64,000 nt of DNA from Vibrio tasmaniensis (GCF_024347635.1 NZ_AP025511.1:124001-188000); one strand, 5' to 3'; positions 32,992 to 43,308 are shown, counted from the first letter of the stretch. Notes: a model not told the origin generated them from the letters alone. A program made the numbers and translations.

Positions 32992-33315
32992 TTAGCTAGT
33001 CAGCGTTTCTTCAAATACACCCAGCTCGCGACCAAGCCAAGTCGCACGAACTGTGTGGTCTAGCGTTTCTTCGCCGCCCGTTACTGGGTGAATCAGCACC
33101 GACATATCGCCACGCTCTTGCTCAAGCCATTCGACAATACCCGACTCTTTATTCACAAAGTGAATCTCAAACATCGGCATTTTATGCGGGCCAACCAAAC
33201 GCTGTATTAGTGGGAAAGTCTCTAACACATCTTTACGCTCTGAGAGGATTTTCTGACGCAGTGTTTCTGCTTGCTCTGCAAAGCGCAGAGGGAAATAGAT
33301 ATGACCGTGGTACAT
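32992..33315 (-). CDS. DOPA 4,5-dioxygenase-family protein
   Basis: 107 residues, the normal length of the DOPA 4,5-dioxygenase family (small ferredoxin-like fold). The metal-binding histidines appear in MYHGHIYFP, RLVGPHKMPMFEIHF and SVLIHPVTGGEETLDHT. Plant/fungal members open the ring of catechols; the bacterial members' substrate is not known. AAAGGA precedes the ATG. It stands alone. Confidence 0.75.
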   Translation of the reverse strand: MYHGHIYFPLRFAEQAETLRQKILSERKDVLETFPLIQRLVGPHKMPMFEIHFVNKESGIVEWLEQERGDMSVLIHPVTGGEETLDHTVRATWLGRELGVFEETLTS

Positions 33316-33454
33316 GGCACCATCCTTTAGAATTATGATTCGAACAGTTTAACCTGCTTTCTCTAGCAAGGACAGCCAACCAATGGCAGCCGGAGTATTT
33401 AACATCATATAGAAGACTGATTTGGCTGATGATTTCTAGAATATTGTTACAAAA

Positions 33455-33490
33455 ACGCCACACGAAAGTTAAGTGTGGCGTTTGTTTTTA
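33455..33490. terminator. Terminator (acfD-like gene and convergent transcripts)
   Basis: A perfect 11-bp stem (33455-33465 with 33475-33485), nine-base loop, ending in TTTT/TTT runs on both strands. On - it follows the acfD-like stop codon by about 30 bp. Confidence 0.85.
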
Positions 33491-33520
33491 AGCTATAAAA
33501 TGCCTTGGCAAGAATTAGCG

Positions 33521-36500
33521 TTAGTAAATTGAATCAACATTCAAAGGGCTGTTCTTTGGTTTCTCTAGTTTTAACTGTTCGACCGCACTAAGTCCTTTAG
33601 AGCTAATTCCGCCACTATACGACTTTGAGCCATCGGCATTAGTCATTGAGGTTTCGCCCACGTTCCAAGCTACAAAGAAGTCACTTAAATCATAGCCTGA
33701 TACATATGAACTACACACCATCATCAAATCACCACCATTCAGCCCTGTGGCTTTTGCACTACAATAATTTAAACCCTCGTCACCTTCATCGTCGCCTCGA
33801 GCTTTACGGTGCATTAGCTTGAACATATTCCAACCTTGATCATCACCATAGACATCGGACTTGCTTGCCCCTTTGGCATGCCAATCATCAATAGTAAAAT
33901 TCGATTTTGCCCAGATTTTTAGTTGCCCAAACATAACTAGACGCAAACCAGCATCACCATGTGACCATGCATGTTCATTATTAAGCTCCAGCCATTTAGG
34001 CGCTTTCTTGATATCAGATTTAATGCGATCCATTTCAGGGTTTGCATTGCGACCTTCTAACTCCTGCATGTAAAGCGCAAGAAGGTTATTGGTCACCTCT
34101 GTACTACCAGCCGCTAAGAAAGGAGCTGATGCTAAGTTATGACCCACTTCATGCCACAACAGCCAATCGTTCACAGGGTTGGTAGGAATATAAGTTCGAT
34201 TTGCATTAAAGCTAGAGTTCATCACTGGGTAACCGGAGTGAGCAGAGCCAATCGATATCTGAACGTCATTGACAAAGTGATGACGGAATGCTTTAAGCTC
34301 TGGATAAGTGAACCTACGATGTAAACCATCGTTTTGTCTCTCATCACGCCCGTAGAAGTCACTTGCCGCTTCGGCGAATCGATTCATATCTGTTGCGAAT
34401 TGGTTCAAATCAGCGGATTCTAGATTCTTGATTGGGGTCGTATAAATAAATGAACCCGTATCGATTTCTGCTATGGGTGCCTCTGCCGATTGAATAGAAT
34501 TAATCCACTCTCCCTCTTTCCACCAAGCCGCTTTTAACGCGCCATTAATACTAAACGCGACTTCACCAACCTCTTTTACTTTCGGTTGAATGTAAATGAG
34601 GCCACCATATGGCACTTGGAAGGTTAAACTCATACCGTCATATGCATAGCTAGTTTGCATACGTGGAGGGCGTTTCAAACTGGTTTCATGATTAGGTTTA
34701 CCTGTAAGATCATCCGCCATCATCACGGTAATCGTCGCAGTGACACCTTCATTTATGGTCACGTCTTGCAATTTAGGCGCCCACAAACCTGTCGATTGGT
34801 TGTTCCCAGCGGAATACGTCACGGCTTCGCCATCAGTCTGAATAAGCACCGTATTTGAAGTCGACACACCAGATGTGCGACCTGGGTACGTTGTCGTATC
34901 GACCACAATATTATGATCCCAGAAAGAGCGTCCCAACATAATGCGAGTCAGAGGTTTCTCCATGTAATTTAATGGATAGCTCGGATTCAACTGTCCCGAT
35001 AACTCACCTTCGCCGTATATCATTCCATTAGCGACTAACGACGCTTTTAGGTCAACAGGACACTGTGCTTCTACTGTATCTGTTTGATGTAAGTCTTCTG
35101 TATAACAGTTAAGGAACTGAACAGCTTGCTTAAAACCTAGTTCATCTTGGTTCTCGCTTTCAAAGCGATAAGCGTTGTCGTTCCACATCCAAACAGACAG
35201 GTTATCAAACGCTTGATTCAATTCGCTGTTAGACAGACGCTTGCCCTGAGTGCCCTTCGTACGATAGTAGATTTCATGCTCATAAAGCGCCGTAAAGTTA
35301 GTGCCCAAATTCGCTGCTTTCACCATGCTAGCAACAACAACTTCACTCACTTCATAGCGGTCAAAATCTGCACGATGGTAAGATCCGCGAACAGTAACAC
35401 CGTCCCCAGAACGAGTTTCTATACAGTTAAACTCGTACTCATAGTCATTTTTGCACAACTCCGTTCCTGAAAATGCTGTTTGCAGTTCTTTGATCGCCGC
35501 TTCACGCTCCTCAGCTGATTCAACAAAAATACGTGCGGATTTCGTCTCCATTACTGTTACACCAGACGCATCAAGCACTGGCTTCCCTTCAGCGTCTAAC
35601 TTAGCAACCTCATAAATCGGGATTTCAAACTTGATTTTTGATTCATCTTCAATCCACTCAACCGTACCATCTTGATTTACCGTGAATGGAGGCTCTCCTT
35701 GGTTATCTTGAAAACGCTCAAGAACCACCATTTCCTTTTCGCTCTTCACGTGAAGATTTGGATACGGCGCTTTGCAGTAATAAGAGCTACCGCAGAAAGC
35801 TTGGTTTGTCGGCGTAACGTTTTCACCACCTAGAGAGACACCCGCGGCGTCCGCTAAACGTCCAATAGGTTCAGGGTTAGTCGTTTGAATCGCATCCATA
35901 AACAAGATATTGCCACCGTCATTAACATAGTTAATAAGAGCCGTAATATCGTCTTGGTTTAAGTTCGGGTTATCCAAGTCAGCAACAAACTGGTTAGTCA
36001 TGCCATCTTGAACCAACTTAGGTGGGTATGCCTGAAGGATCAAAATCGGCGTAGTGCTCGCATCCAAACCATCAAACTCACCAGAACCACGTTTATCTAT
36101 TGATGCAAAACCATACTGCGGACTAACAAAAAAGGTGTACTGCTTACCCATGGTGGAGTGATGATAAGCCAAATAAGCTTGGTCAATATTGGTGACGGCA
36201 TTCATCCCAGCAATTGGCAAACCGTTATTGAACCACTCAAACAAGTTCGAGAAAAACAACCTCATGCTACCTTGGTCATCATGCTGTAGGTTTTCGAACG
36301 TCGAAACAGTGCACAGTTGTTTTTTGCTATCGATATGCAATGTGCGATTGGCCCAATAATTTTCTGGGCATGACAGAATACTTGGATATAAGCCATTGCC
36401 CATGAACACGACTTTACCTTTGCCTATCTCGCCTGCTGTAACGAATGGAAAACCATAAGTCGCGTTGTCTTCAGAGACTAAAGGAATCGGAAGCATCGAG

Positions 36501-38044
36501 ATACTTGGATGTTGTGCGATGTAAGGCTTGCCTTCACGAGTCCAAGCCTGTTGCTCACCAAAATAAAGCTCACGATTTTTATCAGTTCTTGGCATCACCA
36601 CAGGGAATGCTCTGTTCGAAATGTTCAGAGCTCGCATACCACGGGTATAGCCCGTTGCGCCGTAAAAACTGCCGTTGTCATTAAAGACATGGAATGTCGT
36701 GACGTTATGGAAGATTTGCTGCAGAGACTCTGTTACATACTGGCCAGAGTCCATGGATAACATCACAGGTTGACGAACATAATCCATAAACTGAGGCGTT
36801 TGGCGCAGCTGCTCATCGATTACTGCCGTTAGCCCTTGGCTAAACTGACTAACAAACTCATTCGGCAGTTTGAAGCCCGTATCTTCTATGACCCCACCGT
36901 TTGGCAGGGTTAAGTTAATTAATTCGTTGATTACATTCGGATACTTTGAAAATGTCCCTTGAACTTCTTCAGATATTTCATAATGAGTAACATGGTCAAC
37001 AGCGTAACGCTCAATCAAAGACTGTATATTTGCTTTCTCAACCACATTAGTCGTCACATCCGATAGTTTGTAAGCGACCTGATTACCAGTGAGATAACCA
37101 AACTCAAACGTATCAATACCGAAAGTGATTCTATCGCCCCATAGATATTCAAAGCTTCCCTCCTTATCAGTTACGCCTGTTGCGTTAGCCGAAAAGAAAC
37201 TGATTCCGGAGATCGCTTTACCGTTTTGATCAGTGAGCTTACTGTAAGTTAACACTTGGCCATCGGAACTTGGCTTATAGATGTAAGTAGACTCTGCATC
37301 TGCAGAAACGAAACCAGCGTTAAGGTCGTTGTCCGCATTTGGATCAACTGCTGGAACAACGCTTGTGTCTACGTGTGAACTAGGAGCGTTTCCAACCTTG
37401 TCGGTTGACTCTTCTTCTTTAGACTCAAAATATGCATCGACTGCACCTTCATCATCCAGTTGCGAGAACACGCCTTCAATATCAAAAGCGTCGAGTTCTT
37501 TTAAACAGAGAGTGCTTTCAGTCTCACAAACATCAATGGATTGCAGTACCTTAGTGACATTTTCTCCGTGTAATTCTGTCAATTCAAATGCTGTATAAAT
37601 CCCATCATTTGAAATCGAGTACTCTGTCACCTCAGGTAAAGGAGCAGTAAAGTCACCTAAAGTAAGATGACCTAATGTACAGCTAAAACTCACACCTTGT
37701 TTAACACTGAATGTTCCGTTTTTGAGGCTGATGCCATCACAGTACACTTCTCCAGACACAACAGCCCCACTTGATAACAACGAACCGAGATAAGTTGTTG
37801 GAGGGATGATATCTGTTGGAGGGATGATGTCTGTCGGCGGAACGATATCCGTTGGTGGAACAATGTCTGTCGGTGGAACGATATCCGTTGGTGGGATAAT
37901 GTCAGTCGGTGGAACGATATCCGTTGGTGGAACAATGCTAGTTGGAGGTACAGTACCAGGGGTACCGCCATAGCTTCGAGAATCGTCATTACACCCTGAA
38001 AGAGCAGTGGATATGATAGCCAGCGCAATTATATTTTTTTTCAT
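33521..38044 (-). CDS. acfD: AcfD/SslE-type M60-like metalloprotease lipoprotein
   Basis: 1507 residues, very close to the ~1520 of Vibrio cholerae AcfD and E. coli SslE/YghJ. The signal peptide ends in a lipobox (TALSGC, lipid on Cys18), then an 8-unit PPTDI(V/I) spacer at about 32-85, an extended N-terminal region and a C-terminal M60/enhancin-type peptidase region with the zinc motif LLWHEVGHNLA. SslE is a type II-secreted, surface mucinase that degrades mucin glycoproteins. No acf neighbours or type II secretion genes are here, so export machinery must lie elsewhere. The function is inferred from the family. Confidence 0.9.
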   Translation of the reverse strand: MKKNIIALAIISTALSGCNDDSRSYGGTPGTVPPTSIVPPTDIVPPTDIIPPTDIVPPTDIVPPTDIVPPTDIIPPTDIIPPTTYLGSLLSSGAVVSGEVYCDGISLKNGTFSVKQGVSFSCTLGHLTLGDFTAPLPEVTEYSISNDGIYTAFELTELHGENVTKVLQSIDVCETESTLCLKELDAFDIEGVFSQLDDEGAVDAYFESKEEESTDKVGNAPSSHVDTSVVPAVDPNADNDLNAGFVSADAESTYIYKPSSDGQVLTYSKLTDQNGKAISGISFFSANATGVTDKEGSFEYLWGDRITFGIDTFEFGYLTGNQVAYKLSDVTTNVVEKANIQSLIERYAVDHVTHYEISEEVQGTFSKYPNVINELINLTLPNGGVIEDTGFKLPNEFVSQFSQGLTAVIDEQLRQTPQFMDYVRQPVMLSMDSGQYVTESLQQIFHNVTTFHVFNDNGSFYGATGYTRGMRALNISNRAFPVVMPRTDKNRELYFGEQQAWTREGKPYIAQHPSISMLPIPLVSEDNATYGFPFVTAGEIGKGKVVFMGNGLYPSILSCPENYWANRTLHIDSKKQLCTVSTFENLQHDDQGSMRLFFSNLFEWFNNGLPIAGMNAVTNIDQAYLAYHHSTMGKQYTFFVSPQYGFASIDKRGSGEFDGLDASTTPILILQAYPPKLVQDGMTNQFVADLDNPNLNQDDITALINYVNDGGNILFMDAIQTTNPEPIGRLADAAGVSLGGENVTPTNQAFCGSSYYCKAPYPNLHVKSEKEMVVLERFQDNQGEPPFTVNQDGTVEWIEDESKIKFEIPIYEVAKLDAEGKPVLDASGVTVMETKSARIFVESAEEREAAIKELQTAFSGTELCKNDYEYEFNCIETRSGDGVTVRGSYHRADFDRYEVSEVVVASMVKAANLGTNFTALYEHEIYYRTKGTQGKRLSNSELNQAFDNLSVWMWNDNAYRFESENQDELGFKQAVQFLNCYTEDLHQTDTVEAQCPVDLKASLVANGMIYGEGELSGQLNPSYPLNYMEKPLTRIMLGRSFWDHNIVVDTTTYPGRTSGVSTSNTVLIQTDGEAVTYSAGNNQSTGLWAPKLQDVTINEGVTATITVMMADDLTGKPNHETSLKRPPRMQTSYAYDGMSLTFQVPYGGLIYIQPKVKEVGEVAFSINGALKAAWWKEGEWINSIQSAEAPIAEIDTGSFIYTTPIKNLESADLNQFATDMNRFAEAASDFYGRDERQNDGLHRRFTYPELKAFRHHFVNDVQISIGSAHSGYPVMNSSFNANRTYIPTNPVNDWLLWHEVGHNLASAPFLAAGSTEVTNNLLALYMQELEGRNANPEMDRIKSDIKKAPKWLELNNEHAWSHGDAGLRLVMFGQLKIWAKSNFTIDDWHAKGASKSDVYGDDQGWNMFKLMHRKARGDDEGDEGLNYCSAKATGLNGGDLMMVCSSYVSGYDLSDFFVAWNVGETSMTNADGSKSYSGGISSKGLSAVEQLKLEKPKNSPLNVDSIY
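37795..37951. repeat. 18-bp in-frame tandem repeat (PPTDI spacer)
   Basis: About eight imperfect 18-bp units within the acfD-like gene, encoding PPTDIV or PPTDII (first unit PPTSIV). Third-position differences alternate between units, so it is old enough to have diverged. It makes a proline-rich tether between the lipid anchor and the folded part; unit number is likely to vary between strains. Confidence 0.9.
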
Positions 38045-38319
38045 TGAGCGATGTTAATCGTAATTTAAAATGGACCGCTATCTTATCGATTTACTCCACC
38101 TCGATGACTCTCGTTTTTTGTCTTAACCATAAAGAAGAGCAATGGTAAGCAATTGAATAATTTATCAAAACTTTAATTGAGATCTTTATTCCAATTGCAC
38201 CACCTCCCAGCGAAAAAAATAAAAAAATGCCATATCTAGATAAAGATACAGCATTTAAATTAGCCATTAATATTTAAGCCGAGAGGGTATATCAGCCAAA
38301 AAACCACCCTCAAAAAAAA

Positions 38320-39177
38320 CTAAGGCTTAAGCTTCAACACTCGGTCAATATCTTCAGCGGAATGGCGCTCTGGTACTTGCTCCCACTCTTCGCCAAATGA
38401 ACGGTTAACTACTCGGCCGCGTTGGAAACCTTCACGCGCTTCAAGTTGCTTCGCCCAACGAACGACATTGGTGTAAGACTCAACTTGTAGGAACTCAGCT
38501 GCATCATAAATTTTACCTAGCACAAGGTTGCCATACCAAGGCCAAATCGCGATATCAGCAATAGTCAGCTCTTCTCCCGCAACAAAAGTGTTATTCGCTA
38601 ACTGTTTGTCTAACACGTCTAGCTGGCGCTTCGCTTCCATCGCGAAACGGTTAATTGGGTACTCTTGCTTTTCATCAGCGTAAGCGTAGAAGTGGCCAAA
38701 ACCGCCGCCTAGGAATGGCGCTGAACCTTGTGCCCAGAACAACCAGTTAATGGTTTGTGTTCTTGCTGTCCCTTCTTTTGGTAGAAAGTGACCAAATTTT
38801 TCAGCTAAGTGCATCAAGATAGATGCCGATTCGAAAACATTCACGTCTTCAGCACCAGACTTATCAACGAGTGCCGGTATTTTTGAATTCGGATTCACTC
38901 CAACAAAACCAGAAGAGAACTGTTCAGCTTCACCAATGTTGATCAAGTACGCATCATATTCAGCTTCTTTAACACCCGCCGCTAACAACTCTTCCAGCAA
39001 GATGGTGACTTTTTGACCGTTAGGTGTACCAAGGGAATACAATTGAAAAGCATGGTCACCAACAGGAAGTTCTTTATCAAAGCGAGCGCCAGATTCAGGA
39101 CTATTGATGTTTGCCCACTTATTACCACCAGCAGTATCGTTAACCCAAACTTTTGGCGGAGTGTATTGTTCTGACAT
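38320..39177 (-). CDS. yghU: Glutathione S-transferase family, YghU-type
   Basis: 285 residues, the length of the YghU subgroup (GSTs with disulfide-bond oxidoreductase activity). The YghU-specific N-terminal arm YTPPKVWVNDTAGGNKWANI, the thioredoxin-fold LYSLGTPNGQKVTILLEELL, NPNSKIPALVD, and ESASILMHLAEKF, then the alpha domain with GEELTIADIAIWPWYGNLVLG. Cytoplasmic, glutathione/glutathionyl disulfide substrates. AAGGAAAT precedes the ATG. E. coli has both sslE and yghU but not adjacent, so their juxtaposition here may be coincidence. Confidence 0.92.
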   Translation of the reverse strand: MSEQYTPPKVWVNDTAGGNKWANINSPESGARFDKELPVGDHAFQLYSLGTPNGQKVTILLEELLAAGVKEAEYDAYLINIGEAEQFSSGFVGVNPNSKIPALVDKSGAEDVNVFESASILMHLAEKFGHFLPKEGTARTQTINWLFWAQGSAPFLGGGFGHFYAYADEKQEYPINRFAMEAKRQLDVLDKQLANNTFVAGEELTIADIAIWPWYGNLVLGKIYDAAEFLQVESYTNVVRWAKQLEAREGFQRGRVVNRSFGEEWEQVPERHSAEDIDRVLKLKP

Positions 39178-39452
39178 GATATTTCCTTATTAATATGGGG
39201 TAGCTTTAACTGATATTAGGTCACCGACTCCGAGTTAAAACCCCTGAATACAATTTCTTTTCAAACTGTTAAGCATGGCTTATTCCAGAAAGAAATAACC
39301 TGTTTTATGAGATAGCACACGTAAAAGATAAGTGCCTAATCAAACCGAAGCCACATAACGGTTAGTACGAAACATGATTTAGTTACGACATGCCTACAGG
39401 TTAAAGAAAGCTGTGATAAAATCGGGAGATTACAATTGATAAGGATTTGGCA

Positions 39453-39797
39453 ATGTCTTCTGATTACACTGGCTCGAGTGCAGCGTACGCTCGTCAAGAG
39501 AAAGGCTACCGTGAAAAAGCACTCAAACTGTACCCATGGGTTTGTGGTAAGTGCGCGCGTGAATTTGTTTACTCGAACTTAAGAGAACTGACCGTTCACC
39601 ACGTCGATCACGACCATACAAACAACCCTGAAGATGGCAGCAACTGGGAACTATTGTGCCTTTACTGCCACGATCATGAACACTCAAAATACACAGATCA
39701 TGACCGTTATGGCGTCGATGCAAAAGCGAGTTTAGATGATCATCAATCAGCTACACACAATCCATTCGCAGATCTTGCGAAGTTGATGAAGAAATAA
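39453..39797 (+). CDS. yajD: YajD-type HNH nuclease
   Basis: 114 residues, typical of the YajD family. The HNH fold is clear: zinc cysteines VCGKCARE and LLCLYCHDHEHS, with the catalytic HHVDHDHTNNPEDGSNWELL. The family is predicted to cut DNA but its biological role is unsettled. The frame opens at a TTG six bases earlier, but ATG 39453 has AAGGA at the right distance and is preferred. Followed after 30 bp by a TetR gene on the same strand. Confidence 0.87.
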   Translation: MSSDYTGSSAAYARQEKGYREKALKLYPWVCGKCAREFVYSNLRELTVHHVDHDHTNNPEDGSNWELLCLYCHDHEHSKYTDHDRYGVDAKASLDDHQSATHNPFADLAKLMKK

Positions 39798-39827
39798 CTT
39801 TCTACTAAAAGTTCGGGTTCGTAGCGA

Positions 39828-40244
39828 ATGAGCGAAAAAGCAGAAAATACAAAAAGAAGAATTATTGAGGCGGCCTTTGATATTACCTTGAATGAAGGCT
39901 TTGATGCTGCAACATTTACTCGGTTGTCTAAAAAAGCGGTTATTTCACGTAGTGGCATCAATACACACTTCAAGCGTAAAGAAGATCTCGCTTTAGAGTT
40001 AGTATCAAAGTATGTAGAGATCATCAAACAACCACTCAAATTTGAATCAGCAGAGGCGTTCTACCAATCTTGGACTGAGGCGTTCGACAACGATTCAAGG
40101 TTTAAGAAAGCAATCCTAACTGCGGGCCCAATAATACCTAAGCTTGATGGTGTTAAAGGCCTATTTGATTCAATACAAGGTGATGAACAAGAGGTTCAAA
40201 GTTGTGTTTACAAGTGTGTCGGCTACGCCGTAATTCACGCGTAA
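39828..40244 (+). CDS. Short TetR-family regulator
   Basis: 138 residues, shorter than the usual 180-220. The N-terminal TetR helix-turn-helix is standard (TKRRIIEAAFDITLNEGFDAATFTRLSKKA...SRSGINTHFKRKEDLALELV). The C-terminal ligand domain is reduced to about 85 residues and ends GYAVIHA at a stop; no downstream frame continues the domain, so it may be naturally short rather than truncated. It is followed by a bidirectional terminator. Possible co-transcription with yajD. Confidence 0.75.
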   Translation: MSEKAENTKRRIIEAAFDITLNEGFDAATFTRLSKKAVISRSGINTHFKRKEDLALELVSKYVEIIKQPLKFESAEAFYQSWTEAFDNDSRFKKAILTAGPIIPKLDGVKGLFDSIQGDEQEVQSCVYKCVGYAVIHA

Positions 40245-40317
40245 CATTGAATTTAAGCTAGAAAAACCTATCTAGCCCCAACCTTTATGCAAAATCGTCC
40301 CCCTGCTCTGCACACCA

Positions 40318-40346
40318 AATAGGCCACTAATTCAGTGGCCTATTTT
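40318..40346. terminator. Bidirectional terminator
   Basis: An 11-bp perfect stem (40318-40328 with 40334-40344), 5-nt loop and T-tract on both sides, between the convergent TetR and HD-GYP genes. Confidence 0.85.
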
Positions 40347-40360
40347 CCAATCAATTAAAT

Positions 40361-42547
40361 CTACATTTGTTTAAGATGATTTTGGGTAGTTGGGTCACAT
40401 TGAATATCGCGATACTGATCTTTAGTTTGTAGAATTTCGTCAATCGACCGTATGAAGGCATCAACGACTTCTGGATCAAAGTGGCTCCCGGATTCTGACT
40501 TTATTAATGCTATCGCTTTCTCATCACTCCATGCTTCTTTGTATGGCCTAACGGTAGTCAATGCATCAAATACGTCAGCTATTGCAATAATTCGTGCTGA
40601 TAAAGGGATTTGCTCACCCATTAAATTGTAAGGATAGCCGGACCCATCCCATTTCTCATGGTGTGCTATCGATATGTCCTTAGCCATGATCAACAAAGGG
40701 CTACTATGCTCTCCGATAATCTTCGCTCCAAATATAGGATGTGCTTTCATAACATCCCACTCTTGCGTGGTTAGTTTGCCTGGTTTATGTAATATCTTAT
40801 CTGGAATCCCTATTTTCCCGATATCGTGCATCGGCGCAGCAGTGAATAAGTTTTCACACCATTGCTTTGTACAACCATAATTTACTGCGACAATTCTTGC
40901 GTAATGGCTCATTCGAACCACGTGCATCCCGGTATCATTATCTTTAAATTCAGCAGCATTACCCAACCGCTCAATCAAACTTCGATTTAACGCAATTTGT
41001 TTGCCCGTCACTTTTCTAACAATGATCAATGTAAAGCCGAGGCTCAAAATAACAAAAGCACTCATACCGGATGTAATGATAATCAAAGCCCACTGAAAGT
41101 CGTTGTGCTCAGTTAGTGCCTCATCAACATCGATCTTCGCTATAAAATTAGCCTGAAACGTACTTTGCTTACTTGCAACAGCAAACACCTTAGTTCCTTG
41201 GTAATCTGTAGTGCGCTCCATATCACTAATGTCACCATTACTCGGCGGTTGTGAAATAGTGATAATTCCATCTTTCTTATTACCTAGACAATTCCCTTTC
41301 TTACAACGCGATATCACAATGCCCGACGTATCAACTGCGAGCATCTCTCCCGTATTTTGAAAATATTTTTTGTAGTCATCAGGGAAAAACAACTCATCGG
41401 TCAGTATTTCACTGACAATTACACCAACGATTTTTCCGGATTTCTGTTTAATAATTGGAGTAGAAAAAAACAGATTTCCTTTGTAGTCTTGCTCAATGTG
41501 GTCGTAATAAGCACCTATCGAGAATATTGATGCTCGTCCCCGAAGAGCTTCTAGAAAATACGGATAGATATCTGCATTGAATTCATCATAAACAACGCTA
41601 TCCCCATAGTTAGTCAACACTGACCCTTTAGTATTTAATACCACGAATGCATTGTTTCCCCCGATATGTAAGTTTTCGTACCGTTTGAAAACTTGAATTA
41701 GTCGATTCTGATTGTTTTTTATTGATACGTTTACCTGTTCATTTCGCGTAATCATGAGCTCATCAAACACGTTGATAAACTCGTCAGTTGAAGTGATGAA
41801 GTCAAAAGTACTTTTCATCAAGTTAACTTTGTTTTCAACACCTTCTTGGTAACCACGAACAACGCTATTAAGGTCACTTCTCGTTCTTTCGATTGCATAA
41901 CTTCGACTAGAATCAATCAATAAATAACTCACCGCCGTTGCGATCATGACGAAAAATATGATGGAGATTAGAAATGAATAGAGAAACTTATTTGAGTTGA
42001 TATCGAAGCTCGATAGCTTTGCATCAGATCTCTTTAGAGCCGCATGGAATATGCCCGATAAAAGCAAGATAACAAGTACAAAAACAGCCGCATAATATCC
42101 AATGTGGAAACGGTCATCCGTTAAAGGTTCATCATCAGAGATATAAAGATGCACTTTACCTATGACCAATCCGTCATAAACAATATCAGTGTTGGCGTAA
42201 TCCGAATACAAACGTACATTTTCATCGATAGAACGGTTGAAATAGGCGCTGTTTTCGCTCTTGAAGTACGTCAATGCGCTCTTCCCGCTTACAACATCTT
42301 TTATATCGAGTGCATTGATCGATTCGTTGTGAGTAATAATCGATTCAACCGTCATCCGCAGGTTTTTTACATCCAAATTGTATAAATGAGGAGCGATCAA
42401 ATCCGATATTTTTGCAGCTATTTTTAACGGTGTGTTTCTTGCCTTTAAATGGCCATTTGAATCCTGAATTGTCGCTAAGAAAATCAAATAAAAGCTTAAG
42501 ATGATCATTAAACCAATGAGCAAGTGTGTCGTTTTCAACCTGCTCAT
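40361..42547 (-). CDS. Membrane HD-GYP c-di-GMP phosphodiesterase with two sensory regions
   Basis: 728 residues. TM1 (~8-26), a first extracytoplasmic domain, TM2/TM3 (~152-168 and ~188-210), a second larger periplasmic domain (~212-490, Cache-like, with FFSTPIIKQKSGKIVGVIVSE), TM4 (~493-512) and a C-terminal HD-GYP domain (~525-705). The catalytic set is complete: HVVRMSHYA, MHDIGKIGIPD, AHPIFGAKII, HHEKWDGSGYP and IAIADVFDAL. It hydrolyses c-di-GMP to GMP or pGpG. Its ATG overlaps the stop of the upstream binding-protein gene by one base (TAATG), so they are co-translated. Confidence 0.88.
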   Translation of the reverse strand: MSRLKTTHLLIGLMIILSFYLIFLATIQDSNGHLKARNTPLKIAAKISDLIAPHLYNLDVKNLRMTVESIITHNESINALDIKDVVSGKSALTYFKSENSAYFNRSIDENVRLYSDYANTDIVYDGLVIGKVHLYISDDEPLTDDRFHIGYYAAVFVLVILLLSGIFHAALKRSDAKLSSFDINSNKFLYSFLISIIFFVMIATAVSYLLIDSSRSYAIERTRSDLNSVVRGYQEGVENKVNLMKSTFDFITSTDEFINVFDELMITRNEQVNVSIKNNQNRLIQVFKRYENLHIGGNNAFVVLNTKGSVLTNYGDSVVYDEFNADIYPYFLEALRGRASIFSIGAYYDHIEQDYKGNLFFSTPIIKQKSGKIVGVIVSEILTDELFFPDDYKKYFQNTGEMLAVDTSGIVISRCKKGNCLGNKKDGIITISQPPSNGDISDMERTTDYQGTKVFAVASKQSTFQANFIAKIDVDEALTEHNDFQWALIIITSGMSAFVILSLGFTLIIVRKVTGKQIALNRSLIERLGNAAEFKDNDTGMHVVRMSHYARIVAVNYGCTKQWCENLFTAAPMHDIGKIGIPDKILHKPGKLTTQEWDVMKAHPIFGAKIIGEHSSPLLIMAKDISIAHHEKWDGSGYPYNLMGEQIPLSARIIAIADVFDALTTVRPYKEAWSDEKAIALIKSESGSHFDPEVVDAFIRSIDEILQTKDQYRDIQCDPTTQNHLKQM

Positions 42548-43308
42548 TAGGACTCTCCTAACTTTTTATACTTATCAAATAATTGTGTGATGTAACCTTG
42601 AGATCGTAGAAACTTGATTGCCTCATTAATCTTAGGAAGAGACCCCTCATTCACTTTTGTTAATCTAATTCTTAATTCAAAATGCTTCATTGGCTTTGTG
42701 ACCCCAATGAGTTGCTCGTTGATCTCTTTAGCTTCTGCGATGACTAGAGGCATAAACATATAATCACAACGGTTCATTTCGATCATCTTTTTTGAATTAT
42801 TTTCTGTAATACTGTCTTTGTCTGAACCCCCAATGTTTACGTCATAAAAACCTAAAACAGAACAAGAAGTCAGCGTTTTAAACGCACTCAACGTATTGGG
42901 CGGAGATTCAAAGTGAGAACGCCGATAGATAACCACTTCAGACGTTCGATACAACGGAATACTGTACACACTGTTCTCAAGCTCAAGAAGTTCGGTTCGC
43001 CATTCTTTCGCTATCCCAGGTTCAACATCCATCTTCTGGTATTTCATTAAGTGTCGAACCCGCGACTGTGGGAAAAAATGATACTTGAAGCGGATTCCTG
43101 TCATCTCTCCAATTTCATTCAAAAGATCAATATAGACACCCTTCTCAGGGGTTCCGAACTTCGGTTTGACAAAATAGGGGTACCTATCTTCATTCATTAA
43201 GGCAACATTGAGTACATCAACGTCACCATTCGCCTGTATTTGTGCGTGTACCTTTATAGAGAAAATAAAACTCATAGAGATAACGACTGCTTGCCATACT
43301 AATTTCAA
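42547..43308 (-). CDS. Periplasmic solute-binding protein (family 3) upstream of HD-GYP
   Basis: 253 residues with a signal peptide (KLVWQAVVISMSFIFSIKVHAQ) and the pattern of amino-acid-type periplasmic binding proteins: PYFVKPKFGTPEKGVYIDLLNEIGEMTGI, then PQSRVRHLMKYQKMDVEPGI and the second lobe NRCDYMFMPLVIAEA. No permease or ATPase genes are adjacent, so it is likely a signal-sensing rather than a transport protein. Translation begins at TTG 43308 with AGGAG eight bases before. It overlaps the HD-GYP gene and probably presents a ligand to it (inference). Confidence 0.83.
   Translation of the reverse strand: MKLVWQAVVISMSFIFSIKVHAQIQANGDVDVLNVALMNEDRYPYFVKPKFGTPEKGVYIDLLNEIGEMTGIRFKYHFFPQSRVRHLMKYQKMDVEPGIAKEWRTELLELENSVYSIPLYRTSEVVIYRRSHFESPPNTLSAFKTLTSCSVLGFYDVNIGGSDKDSITENNSKKMIEMNRCDYMFMPLVIAEAKEINEQLIGVTKPMKHFELRIRLTKVNEGSLPKINEAIKFLRSQGYITQLFDKYKKLGES

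Noticed and set aside
37795..37951. CRISPR-like or intergenic repeat
   Set aside because: It is in frame and encodes a proline-rich PPTDI spacer within the acfD-like gene.
39828..40244. Truncated TetR pseudogene
   Set aside because: Short, but with no frameshift or continuing frame visible; treated as a naturally short regulator.
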